Assembly: GCA_020860885.1 (NCBI GenBank)
Contig: JAJBTS010000046.1
Location: 5,302 to 15,375 of the forward strand
Length of the DNA: 10,074 bases
Reading direction: 5' to 3'
Source of the DNA: Bacteroidales bacterium
GTDB lineage: Bacteria > Bacteroidota > Bacteroidia > Bacteroidales > Azobacteroidaceae
The notes beneath the pieces are model-generated. The model saw nothing but the letters and a program-made list of their open reading frames with translations. It had not been told where the DNA came from and ran no database searches. The position numbers and the translations under genes are program-made. Shown piece by piece: positions 1 to 7,191 of this stretch. Positions within the stretch are counted from its first letter, which is position 1. Each line of letters begins with the position of its first letter.

Positions 1-56
1 ATTATTGCCTGAAAAAAGCAAAAGTTGTTCTTCCGAGAGAGAAAAAAAGAAAATAA
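1..56 (+). CDS. Possible 3' end of an unidentified upstream gene (partial)
   Basis: A reading frame is open from the left edge (first full codon at 3) to a TAA at 54-56. It encodes a short, very basic tail, YCLKKAKVVLPREKKRK. The stop lies 11 bases before the recJ ATG, the same spacing as between recQ and the acetyltransferase gene, which fits an operon. A Lys/Arg-rich C-terminus is common in real proteins, but 17 codons are too few to identify a family. A second frame is also open to 65-67, so the choice of frame is an inference. Confidence 0.35.
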   Translation, partial: YCLKKAKVVLPREKKRK

Positions 57-67
57 AATATATATAA

Positions 68-1792
68 ATGACAAACAAATGGAATTATCAACCCCCTACA
101 CAAAAACAGATACTTAAGCAAAACGAACTTTCTCAGAAGTTCGGTTTTAGTCCTGCTGTATGCCTGTTGTTGGTGCAGAGGGGAATAACGACTGAGGAAG
201 ATATAAGGAAATTCTTTAGTCCTGGTTTAAGGGATCTGCATGATCCTTTTCAATTTCCGGATATGCCGATCGCTGTTAAACGGCTGGAGCGTGCATTAGG
301 AAACAAGGAAAAGATATTGGTTTATGGGGATTATGATGTAGACGGTACTACAGCAGTGGCGCTTGTCTATAAGTTTTTGGAACAATTCTGTTCAAAATCC
401 TATTTGGATTATTACATTCCAAATCGTTCCGATGAAGGTTGCGGCATTTCAATGCAGGGGATCGACTATGCCCGTCAAACCGGTGTTGATCTGATCATAG
501 CTTTGGATTGCGGTATTAAAGCCAATGAGGAAATAGCGTATGCTAATACCTTCGGTATTGATGTGATCGTTTGTGATCATCATATGCCGGGAGAAGAGTT
601 GCCTCCTGCACTGGCTATCCTGGATGCCAAAAGAGAAGACTCCTGTTATCCTTACGAACATCTGTCCGGTTGTGGGGTAGGATTTAAATTTATGCAGGCG
701 TTTGCTAAAAATAACGGTATCGACTTTTCAAGTTTGAAAAGTCTGCTGGATTTATGTGCTGTAAGTATAGCTTCAGACATTGTTCCTGTAACAGGTGAAA
801 ACAGAGTTTTGGCAACGTTCGGACTGAAACAATTAAATCAGAATCCCAGCCGTGGCTTAAAAGGAATTATCGATGTATGTGGTTTGTCGGGAAAAGAAAT
901 TACAATGAGTGATATCGTATTCAAGATCGGGCCACGTATTAATGCTTCCGGAAGAATGATGAATGGCAAAGAGGCTGTGGATCTTTTATTGGCAAAAGAT
1001 TCGGAATCGGCTAAAGAGAAAAGTGAAAATATTGATCAGTACAACGACGACCGAAGGGAATTAGACAAGCGGATCACCGATGAAGCTTATTCGGTTTTGG
1101 ATCAGAACCCGGATATGGTGGATGGAAAAGTAATTGTGGTTTTCAATAGGGAATGGCATAAGGGTGTGATTGGGATTGTTGCATCCCGGTTGACCGAAAG
1201 ATATTATAAGCCAGCGATCGTATTGACAGAGTCTAATGGTTTTATATCCGGTTCTGTACGTTCTGTAACCGGTTTCGATATTTACACGGCTATTGAATCG
1301 ACAAAAGATCTTTTGGAGAACTTCGGCGGACATACTTTTGCGGTAGGAATCACTATCCGGGAAGAAAATCTGGATCTTTTCAAAAACAGGCTGGAAGAAT
1401 TTGCCGATGAAAACATGGAAGAAGAGCAGATGACCCAGACTTTAGATATTGATATGGCTCTTGAATTGAAAGAGATCAATATGAAATTACTCTTTGATAT
1501 CAAAAAGATGAATCCATTCGGCCCGGAGAACCAGAAGCCTGTTTTCTGTTCATTTAAAGTAAGGGATGCAGGAAATAGTAAATTAGTGGGAAAAGAGCTT
1601 GAGCATATTAAATTAGAGCTTACAGACGATTCGACAGATACTATAATACATGCTATCGCTTTCGGTAAGCATGAATATTATGAAAAAATAAGAGCCGGTG
1701 TTCCTTTTGATATTTGTTATACCATCGAAGAGAATAATTACAATAATAATATTAACATCCAACTATTAATCAAAGACATGAAGTTCAGTTAA
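68..1792 (+). CDS. recJ: Single-stranded-DNA-specific exonuclease RecJ
   Basis: RecJ is a cytoplasmic, metal-dependent exonuclease that degrades single-stranded DNA 5' to 3' in RecF-pathway recombination, mismatch repair and fork processing. At 574 residues it has the usual length. The DHH domain is complete: motif I DYDVDGTT (88-95, with D88, D90 and D92), D147 in ALDCG, and the DHH triad at 170-172 followed by the SGCGVGFKF segment near 200. ASDIVP follows at 235-240. The DHHA1 domain shows GVIGIVASRL (366-375) and FGGHTFAVG (419-427), the conserved GGH motif. The C-terminal OB-like domain begins near NPFGPENQKP (482-491). The ATG at 68 follows an A/T-rich leader without a Shine-Dalgarno site, as is normal in this phylum. 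The last two codons and the stop are built from the downstream heptamer repeat. recQ follows 118 bases later, and the two are probably co-transcribed. Confidence 0.97.
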   Translation: MTNKWNYQPPTQKQILKQNELSQKFGFSPAVCLLLVQRGITTEEDIRKFFSPGLRDLHDPFQFPDMPIAVKRLERALGNKEKILVYGDYDVDGTTAVALVYKFLEQFCSKSYLDYYIPNRSDEGCGISMQGIDYARQTGVDLIIALDCGIKANEEIAYANTFGIDVIVCDHHMPGEELPPALAILDAKREDSCYPYEHLSGCGVGFKFMQAFAKNNGIDFSSLKSLLDLCAVSIASDIVPVTGENRVLATFGLKQLNQNPSRGLKGIIDVCGLSGKEITMSDIVFKIGPRINASGRMMNGKEAVDLLLAKDSESAKEKSENIDQYNDDRRELDKRITDEAYSVLDQNPDMVDGKVIVVFNREWHKGVIGIVASRLTERYYKPAIVLTESNGFISGSVRSVTGFDIYTAIESTKDLLENFGGHTFAVGITIREENLDLFKNRLEEFADENMEEEQMTQTLDIDMALELKEINMKLLFDIKKMNPFGPENQKPVFCSFKVRDAGNSKLVGKELEHIKLELTDDSTDTIIHAIAFGKHEYYEKIRAGVPFDICYTIEENNYNNNINIQLLIKDMKFS

Positions 1793-1848
1793 CAGTTACC
1801 AGTCGCCAGTTAACAGTTAACAGTCACCAGTTATCAGTGGACGGTTAA
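1786..1848 (+). repeat. Left tandem array: nine heptamers, consensus CAGTTAA
   Basis: Nine head-to-tail 7-base units fill this stretch with no spacer. Units start at 1786, 1793, 1800, 1807, 1814, 1821, 1828, 1835 and 1842. The 1st, 4th and 5th are exact CAGTTAA, and the others differ at one to three positions (for example CAGTCGC and CAGTGGA). The array starts inside the last sense codons of recJ and provides its TAA. Heptamer tandem repeats between genes are known from cyanobacteria (STRR sequences). Whether this one is related or only similar in form cannot be told from the window. Confidence 0.9.
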
Positions 1849-1920
1849 TGCAGTTTATCTGGTATAACTAATAATGTTTAAACTGTTTACTGTTTACTGA
1901 TAACTGTTTATTGATAAGTG
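1814..1920 (+). other. Long imperfect foldback formed by the two heptamer arrays
   Basis: Pairing was worked out by hand. 1851-1857 (CAGTTTA) pairs perfectly with 1879-1885, closing a 21-base loop (1858-1878). After a two-base bulge at 1849-1850, 1842-1848 pairs with 1886-1892 (one mismatch, one G-U). 1835-1841 pairs with 1893-1899 (two G-U), and 1828-1834 pairs perfectly with 1900-1906. Outer units 1821-1827/1907-1913 and 1814-1820/1914-1920 pair at five of seven positions each. The best uninterrupted core is 11 pairs (1828-1838 with 1896-1906). No T-run follows, so it is not a classic terminator. In RNA the stem would include the recQ TTG. Confidence 0.7.
1879..1920 (-). repeat. Right tandem array: six heptamers in inverted orientation
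   Basis: Six contiguous 7-base units start at 1879, 1886, 1893, 1900, 1907 and 1914: TAAACTG, TTTACTG, TTTACTG, ATAACTG, TTTATTG, ATAAGTG. Most of them are recognisable complements of the left-array consensus (TTAACTG on this strand). The fifth unit contains the TTG proposed as the recQ start, and the sixth reads into recQ codons 2-4. The copies decay towards the recQ side, as if coding constraint or drift had eroded them. Confidence 0.8.
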
Positions 1921-3815
1921 AAGTGCGCGCTGTTTTAAAAGAATATTGGGGATTTGATTCTTTTCGTCCGTTACAGGAGGAAATTATACAATCTGTATAT
2001 GCGGGAAAAGATACTCTCGGGCTGATGCCCACGGGAGAAGGTAAATCTCTGACATTTCAGGTTCCTACCCTGATGATGGAAGGTATTTGTATCGTTGTTA
2101 CTCCTCTTATTGCATTAATGAAAGATCAGGTAGATGCATTGAGGCAAAAGGGAATTAAGGCGACAATGGTACATTCGGGAATGAGCCATCAGGAGATAAT
2201 TATTGCCCTTGAAAACTGTATCTTTGGAAAGTATAAATTCCTGTATGTATCTCCGGAAAGGATAGGTACGGACTTATTTCTTGCTAAGCTGCAGGATATG
2301 ACTGTTTGTATGATTGCCGTTGATGAATCTCATTGTATCTCTCAGTGGGGATACGATTTCAGACCGTCTTACCTGCAAATATCACGATTGAGAGATTTAC
2401 TGCCCGATGTTCCTGTTTTAGCTCTGACAGCTACAGCTATCCCGGAGGTGGTGGATGATATCCAGACTAAGCTTTGCTTTAGAGAAAAAAATGTCTTTAA
2501 GAAAAGTTTTGAAAGAAAAAATATAGCGTATGTTATCCGGAAAACAGAGGATAAAGCTTTTGAAATGATCAAAATACTTAAAAGTGTTCCTGGAAGTGGA
2601 ATAGTATATGTTAGAAGCCGAAGAAAAACCAAAGAGATAGCAGAAGAACTCAACAGGCAGGGTATTCAGGCCGATTACTTTCATGCCGGACTTACTTCGG
2701 ATGAGAAAATAGAGAAACAAAATAAATGGAAATCGGATCAATGCCGGATAATCGTTTGCACCAATGCATTCGGAATGGGTATTGATAAACCGGATGTAAG
2801 GGTAGTCGTTCATTATGAGCTGCCCAGTTCATTGGAAGAATATTTTCAGGAAGCAGGTAGAGCCGGTCGCGATTCTAAGAAAGCTTACGCAGTGGCTTTA
2901 TTCAGTGTCAAAGATCAGGTTCAATTGAAACGTAGAGTGAAAGATGAATTCCCGGAAAAAGAATTTATTAAAAAAGTATATGAGAAATTAGCATACTTCT
3001 TTGAAATAGGGATGGGAATGGGCATAAATACAGGGCATAATTTTATTATAGAACAATTTTGTGCAGCCTATCATTTTAATATAAAACATGTCCATAGCGC
3101 CTTGAAGCTCTTAGATATGTCTGGATATATAGAATACCAGGAAGATACGGATCGGCATTCCAAATTAATATTTACCGTTCAAAGAGAAACTCTCTACCAT
3201 ATTGATGGCCTGAAAGCAAAGTTAGAAGATCTTCTTCAGGTTCTTCTCCGGTCTTATACAGGACTCTTTTCTGATTACAGATATATTGATGAGAGGTTAT
3301 TGGCCCGGCGTACCGGATTAAGTTTCCATGAAGTATACGAAGGCCTGAAGAGTTTATCGGATCAAAATATAATTCATTACATTCCCGCTAAGAAGGTTCC
3401 GGTAATATATTACATCCGGGATAGAGAAGAATTGAGATTTTTAGAGATACCTAAAATGGTTTACGAAGAGCGAAAAGAACGTTTGCAGGAGCGTATAGAA
3501 AAAGTTCTGTACTATGGCTCTACACAGGAAGTCTGCCGGAGTAAGGTCCTGTTAGAATATTTCGGAGAGAAGGATGTTTCTGATTGTGGCCATTGTGATA
3601 TATGTCTTCATAAAAAGAAGGGAGAAATTACCAATGAATTAATTGTTCGGATTATTGAAGAAATTAAATTATCTTTGTCTGAGAGGATTATGGATTTCGA
3701 AGAATTGTTGTCAGATCTGGATTATAACGATAACCATATTGTTAAAGCGTTACGTTTTATGTCTGACAGCGGGCAAATTAAAATAATAGATAATAAGATA
3801 TCATTACAATCATAA
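1911..3815 (+). CDS. recQ: RecQ-family ATP-dependent DNA helicase
   Basis: RecQ unwinds DNA 3' to 5' and feeds single strands to RecJ in recombination and fork repair. From the TTG the product has 634 residues. Visible motifs are FRPLQ (18-22, motif 0), Walker A PTGEGKS (40-46, K45), DESH box (138-141) with the aromatic-rich loop CISQWGYDFRP (142-152), ALTATA (171-176), TNAFGMGIDKPDVR (284-297) and motif VI QEAGRAGRD (313-321). The zinc-site cysteines are C542, C559, C562 and C565. About 70 residues follow, and no HRDC domain like that of E. coli RecQ is recognisable. No ATG exists in frame upstream of the helicase: a stop lies at 1872-1874, leaving TTG 1911 or GTG 1923 as starts. TTG best matches the N-terminal length of Bacteroides homologues recalled from memory. 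Walker A has Glu43 where RecQ proteins usually have Gly or Ala. Confidence 0.95.
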   Translation: MISEVRAVLKEYWGFDSFRPLQEEIIQSVYAGKDTLGLMPTGEGKSLTFQVPTLMMEGICIVVTPLIALMKDQVDALRQKGIKATMVHSGMSHQEIIIALENCIFGKYKFLYVSPERIGTDLFLAKLQDMTVCMIAVDESHCISQWGYDFRPSYLQISRLRDLLPDVPVLALTATAIPEVVDDIQTKLCFREKNVFKKSFERKNIAYVIRKTEDKAFEMIKILKSVPGSGIVYVRSRRKTKEIAEELNRQGIQADYFHAGLTSDEKIEKQNKWKSDQCRIIVCTNAFGMGIDKPDVRVVVHYELPSSLEEYFQEAGRAGRDSKKAYAVALFSVKDQVQLKRRVKDEFPEKEFIKKVYEKLAYFFEIGMGMGINTGHNFIIEQFCAAYHFNIKHVHSALKLLDMSGYIEYQEDTDRHSKLIFTVQRETLYHIDGLKAKLEDLLQVLLRSYTGLFSDYRYIDERLLARRTGLSFHEVYEGLKSLSDQNIIHYIPAKKVPVIYYIRDREELRFLEIPKMVYEERKERLQERIEKVLYYGSTQEVCRSKVLLEYFGEKDVSDCGHCDICLHKKKGEITNELIVRIIEEIKLSLSERIMDFEELLSDLDYNDNHIVKALRFMSDSGQIKIIDNKISLQS

Positions 3816-3826
3816 AGATTACTATT

Positions 3827-4354
3827 ATGGCACTTTTAGAAAATGACAAGATTATTCTAAGGGCTTTGGAACCGGAAGATCTGGATGCTCTTTACAAATG
3901 GGAAAATGATTCTTCTCTTTGGAATTACGGGTCTACTTTGGCTCCATACTCCAAGTTTGCTTTGCGGGAATATCTTTCGGGTTCTACTCAGGATATATTT
4001 CAGTCTCGTCAATTACGTTTAATGATAGAAGAAAAAGCTTCGGGAAAAGCAATCGGAACGATCGATCTGTACGATTTCGACGCATTAAATTTAAGAGCCG
4101 GAATTGGAATTTTATTAGATGCTGAGTATAGAAATAAAGGTTTCGGATATCATGCTTTAGAACTGATGAAAGAATATGCTTTCCGTTTTTTGTTGTTAAA
4201 GCAGCTATATGCGTATGTTCCTGAGCCTAATGTACCCAGCTATAAACTATTTAAAAAGAGTGGCTATCTGGAAAACGGTTTATTGAAGTCGTGGGTGAAG
4301 ACTGTGGATGGTTTTATGAATGTTTACTTTATGCAGCAAATTAATGAAAATTAA
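3827..4354 (+). CDS. GNAT-family N-acetyltransferase (RimJ/RimL/SpeG-like)
   Basis: This 175-residue single-domain protein should transfer an acetyl group from acetyl-CoA to an amine. The RimJ/RimL-type start is visible in IILRALEPEDLDALYKWEND (9-28). The core strand GIGILLDAEY (92-101) leads into the acetyl-CoA pyrophosphate loop RNKGFG (102-107, pattern R-x-x-G-x-G). PEPNVPSYKLFKKSGY (132-147) is the usual motif B region, with N135 and Y139 as candidate active-site residues. The substrate cannot be read from the sequence: polyamines, ribosomal protein N-termini and small molecules are all possible in this subfamily. It begins 11 bases after the recQ stop with no visible promoter, so it is probably the last gene of the recJ-recQ transcript. 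Nothing in the sequence ties its function to DNA repair. Confidence 0.88.
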   Translation: MALLENDKIILRALEPEDLDALYKWENDSSLWNYGSTLAPYSKFALREYLSGSTQDIFQSRQLRLMIEEKASGKAIGTIDLYDFDALNLRAGIGILLDAEYRNKGFGYHALELMKEYAFRFLLLKQLYAYVPEPNVPSYKLFKKSGYLENGLLKSWVKTVDGFMNVYFMQQINEN

Positions 4355-4362
4355 TAGGCCAT

Positions 4363-4381
4363 AGTAAAGGATACTTTTACT
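4363..4381. terminator. Candidate weak bidirectional terminator hairpin
   Basis: Between the convergent genes lies an inverted repeat AGTAAAGG-ATA-CTTTTACT. It has eight pairs including one G-U and a three-base loop. It sits 8 bases after the acetyltransferase stop and covers the U32 gene's TAA (4377-4379, minus strand). The stem is AT-rich and no clean T-run follows on either strand, so termination efficiency is doubtful. The position is the main argument. Confidence 0.3.
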
Positions 4382-6197
4382 CCTTGAAATTTACAGTCGA
4401 AACGCAATTCTTACAATCAAACTTCAGTTGCAGCCTGTGAGAGCCGGTGACAAGAATAAGCGGTTCTTTAATCGATTTTGCATTCTTTTGTTTGGGGCAA
4501 TATCCCAGTTGATACTTGATGCAGTATTTTGTGTACATCAATGGAACATTTGTCACGGGAGATAACTCAAAGGCATCTTCGGTATTTTTAACTCCATGCT
4601 GAACATAAAATTCTTTCGCTTTTTGATTGAATATATTTCCTCTGTAGTTAATGGAAGTTTCAGGAAAAGGATGACTTTTCGGTTTTACAGCTCTAAGAGG
4701 CCTTATGATAGCTATTTTTCTTACATTCGATAAAGACCGGATAACATCCCGTTTCATAGTCCCTAATAAAGACGAAGGAATAAACCAGTTCTCTTTTAGT
4801 TTATTTTCCAAATGGGAAAGGTGGAAAACGGTGCTGCCTAACTTTGAAAGCTGCCGGGAAATATTCTCTCTCTGGTCTTTCTTAGACAGTTCTTTCGGAA
4901 ATTCACTGGTAATAGTAGCCAGAAAACCATCTTCGTCTATGGCCGTAATAGAGAATCCAAAATTGTTTTCGTCTAAAATAAAATCAATAGAAACCTTACG
5001 TTCTGCTGTTTTTCCGGTTAACGATTTTTCAAATTCATGATCGTAATTCCTATATAAAGTGATTCCCGCCTGAAGACGGGGCATGGTTGCAGGGTATATT
5101 TTAGTTCCTTCGACCTTATTGACGCGGAATCCCTGCAGTTCATTTTTATTATTTATAAAACAAAGTCCGTCTCCGTTGTGGATGGTTTTATGACCGGAAA
5201 TGGTGAAGTAGTTACCATGTAAGTCTTTGATGTTACCAATGGCTTCTCCTTGTGATTTAGGTGAAGATAAAGAAGCCATATTATTACTTCTTCCATGAAT
5301 AAAATATTCTGTAAATCCTCTGTTGAAACTTTTACCTGGATCGGGAAGGAAGAAGAAAGTACTTTTCCCGGACGATATTGCCTGGTACTCGGGCCTGCGT
5401 TCAAAAATCCTGTCCAGTTCTTTTCTGTAATAAGCAGTAATATTTTTCACATACGACATATCCTTTAAGCGGCCTTCTATTTTAAGAGAAGAGACTCCTG
5501 CATCTAGTAATTCTTCCAGATTGGCTGACTGATTGAGGTCTTTCAGTGATAATAAATGCTTATTAGATTCTATTACCTTTCCATTTCCGTCAAGAAGAGT
5601 ATAAGGCAACCGGCAATATTGAGCACAATTGCCCCGATTAGCACTTCTTCCTGAAAGAGCGTGGCTGATATAGCACTGGCCACTATAAGAAGTGCAAAGT
5701 GCTCCATGAATAAATACTTCTAAGGATATATTGCTATTTGCAGCAATGTATTTTATTTCTTCAATAGATAATTCCCTGGCAAGAACCACTTGGCTGAATC
5801 CTGCTTTTTCCAGGAATTGGACTCTTTCAACACATCTGTTGTCAGTTTGAGTGCTTGCGTGTATAGCAATGGGAGGTAGGTTGAGATTTAAAATTCCCAT
5901 ATCCTGTATGATAAGAGCATCTACTTCCCGATGATATAAATCCCAGATAAGGTCTTCCGCCTCCTTTAGTTCAGAATCTGTAAGGATTGTGTTGAGAGCA
6001 ACATATACTTTAGCGTGAAATAAATGCGCATATTCAGCCAATTCAGCAATATCTTCAATAGAGTTTCCTGCTGCAGATCGGGCGCTGAATTTCGGTGCGC
6101 CTATATATACTGCATCTGCACCGTGATTAATTGCCTCTATGCCTATTTCTTTATTTTTGGCCGGAGCCAATAGTTCTATTCTTCGAGCTGTTTTCAT
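4377..6197 (-). CDS. U32-family protein, probable RNA hydroxylation factor (RlhA/TrhP type)
   Basis: The product has 606 residues. It was historically annotated as a collagenase-like peptidase, but characterised relatives RlhA and TrhP in E. coli are needed for hydroxylation of 23S rRNA C2501 and tRNA U34. The N-terminal barrel begins with ELLAPAKN (8-15) and GADAVYIGAPKFSAR (26-40). The family signature is at 160-175, EVFIHGALCTSYSGQC, followed by NRGNCAQYCR. This gives C168, C175, C191 and C195, matching the four-cysteine pattern that holds a 4Fe-4S cluster in the relatives UbiU and UbiV. A second cysteine set near the C-terminus (C559, C567, C595, C598, the last pair as CKNC) may bind metal. 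The length is closer to RlhA (about 650) than to TrhP (about 450), so RlhA-like is the better guess. It starts at ATG 6197, 23 bases after the metA stop, with no promoter seen. Co-transcription with metA is likely. Confidence 0.85.
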   Translation of the reverse strand: MKTARRIELLAPAKNKEIGIEAINHGADAVYIGAPKFSARSAAGNSIEDIAELAEYAHLFHAKVYVALNTILTDSELKEAEDLIWDLYHREVDALIIQDMGILNLNLPPIAIHASTQTDNRCVERVQFLEKAGFSQVVLARELSIEEIKYIAANSNISLEVFIHGALCTSYSGQCYISHALSGRSANRGNCAQYCRLPYTLLDGNGKVIESNKHLLSLKDLNQSANLEELLDAGVSSLKIEGRLKDMSYVKNITAYYRKELDRIFERRPEYQAISSGKSTFFFLPDPGKSFNRGFTEYFIHGRSNNMASLSSPKSQGEAIGNIKDLHGNYFTISGHKTIHNGDGLCFINNKNELQGFRVNKVEGTKIYPATMPRLQAGITLYRNYDHEFEKSLTGKTAERKVSIDFILDENNFGFSITAIDEDGFLATITSEFPKELSKKDQRENISRQLSKLGSTVFHLSHLENKLKENWFIPSSLLGTMKRDVIRSLSNVRKIAIIRPLRAVKPKSHPFPETSINYRGNIFNQKAKEFYVQHGVKNTEDAFELSPVTNVPLMYTKYCIKYQLGYCPKQKNAKSIKEPLILVTGSHRLQLKFDCKNCVSTVNFKE

Positions 6198-6220
6198 TAT
6201 TTGTCAGACCAAAGCTCTTG

Positions 6221-7126
6221 TTAAAGATCTGAGTGAGAAGAATGATTTACGTAATAATTCAACCAGTTTTTGAACATAAGGTTGGCATGCGCCCTCCATC
6301 TCACAGAGATAGGTTTCTGCGGGTCGTTATCTATATAATAATTATAAGGAATATGAATAGGTAATCCTTTATTAATATCCCGGATATATTCATTATTTAA
6401 TGCCTCAGGAGCATATTCTGAATGGCCGGTGATAAATATTTCCCTCCCGTTTCGCGCTACTACCATATATACGCCGGAATCTTCCGATTCGGAAATCAGG
6501 GTGAGTTCGGGGTGCTTCAAAATATCTTCTCTTCTTATTTCGGTATGACGGCTGTGAGGAACATAAAATTCGTCGTCAAAACCTCTTACTAAAGGAATCT
6601 TATTTTCCTGAAGAGTATGTTTGAATATTCCAAACATCTTTCTGTCCAGTTCGTATTTAGGTACTCCGAAGAAATGATATAAGGCGGCCTGGGCTGCCCA
6701 ACAGATATACAGCGTGGAAGAAACGTGTTTGGTTGCCCAATCGAATATTTCCTGTAATTCCGTCCAGTAAGTTACATCTTCATATTCCAGTAATTCTACA
6801 GGGGCACCGGTAATAATCATTCCATCGTAATTGTCGTAACGGATATCTTCGAAGTTTCTGTAAAATGTATTCAGATGCTCTTCAGGAGTATTTTTACTTT
6901 TATGGGATTTTATTTTTATTAAGTCAAGATCAATCATTAGTGGAGAATCGTGCAACAGGCGAATAAAATCCGTTTCAGTGATAATTTTAGTAGGCATTAA
7001 ATTCAGTAATGCTATTTTGAGAGGCTTAGCATTCCCTTGAAAAGAATTTAATTCGTCTGAAAGGAATATATTCTCTTTTTTAAGAAGTTCAACAGCGGGT
7101 AAATCTTTATGGATATTGAGATGCAT
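6221..7126 (-). CDS. metA: Homoserine O-acyltransferase MetA, predicted acetyl-CoA-dependent
   Basis: MetA activates the hydroxyl of L-homoserine in the first committed step of methionine synthesis, in the cytoplasm. The 301 residues align to E. coli MetA almost without gaps. The catalytic Cys is C142 (YICWAAQAAL), and the other triad members are H235 and E237 in FITGHSEYAP. Further conserved blocks are LLNLMPTKI (40-48), SKNTPEEHLNTFY (77-89), RGFDDEFYVPHSR (181-193) and IPYNYYIDNDP (259-269). The specificity residue at 111 is Glu (TGAPVELLEY). In published work on MetA enzymes Glu111 goes with acetyl-CoA and Gly111 with succinyl-CoA, so homoserine O-acetyltransferase is predicted although automated annotation will usually say succinyltransferase. 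It has its own promoter at 7149-7179. The leader is too short for a SAM riboswitch. The ATG at 7126 matches the family start. Confidence 0.95.
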   Translation of the reverse strand: MHLNIHKDLPAVELLKKENIFLSDELNSFQGNAKPLKIALLNLMPTKIITETDFIRLLHDSPLMIDLDLIKIKSHKSKNTPEEHLNTFYRNFEDIRYDNYDGMIITGAPVELLEYEDVTYWTELQEIFDWATKHVSSTLYICWAAQAALYHFFGVPKYELDRKMFGIFKHTLQENKIPLVRGFDDEFYVPHSRHTEIRREDILKHPELTLISESEDSGVYMVVARNGREIFITGHSEYAPEALNNEYIRDINKGLPIHIPYNYYIDNDPQKPISVRWRAHANLMFKNWLNYYVNHSSHSDL

Positions 7127-7148
7127 ATCAATCTTTCTAATTAGACTA

Positions 7149-7179
7149 CAAAGATAAAGTATTTATATCAATATGCCAA
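7149..7179 (-). promoter_or_regulatory. Bacteroides-type promoter for metA
   Basis: Read on the minus strand, TTGG (7179-7176) is followed by exactly 19 bases and then TATCTTTG (7156-7149). This matches the Bacteroides primary-sigma consensus of a TTTG-like -33 element and a TAnnTTTG -7 element, with all six fixed bases of the -7 element present. Transcription would start about 7 bases downstream, near 7142, giving a leader of about 15 bases before the metA ATG. Only the position and motif match support this, with no experimental data. Confidence 0.65.
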
Positions 7180-7191
7180 TGTATAGATATC

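Noticed and set aside
2..67. An alternative open frame from the left edge ending in TAA directly before the recJ ATG
   Set aside because: Its composition (Ser/Lys/Ile-rich, crossing the AT-rich leader) looks less like coding than the frame ending at 56. It cannot be formally excluded.
1786..1920. CRISPR array or intrinsic terminator
   Set aside because: Units are 7 bases with no spacers, so it is not CRISPR. No T-run follows the stem, so it is not a classical intrinsic terminator.
2418..2813. A 131-codon open frame on the minus strand inside recQ
   Set aside because: It is wholly antisense to well-conserved RecQ motifs and its product resembles no family. It is best explained as a shadow of recQ codon usage.
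3919..4125. A 68-codon frame nested in the acetyltransferase gene
   Set aside because: It is a shifted frame of the same sequence. The acetyltransferase frame is unbroken and carries all family motifs.
7127..7191. SAM riboswitch or methionine leader before metA
   Set aside because: The gap is 65 bases, and the predicted transcript leader is only about 15 bases, far too short for a SAM riboswitch.
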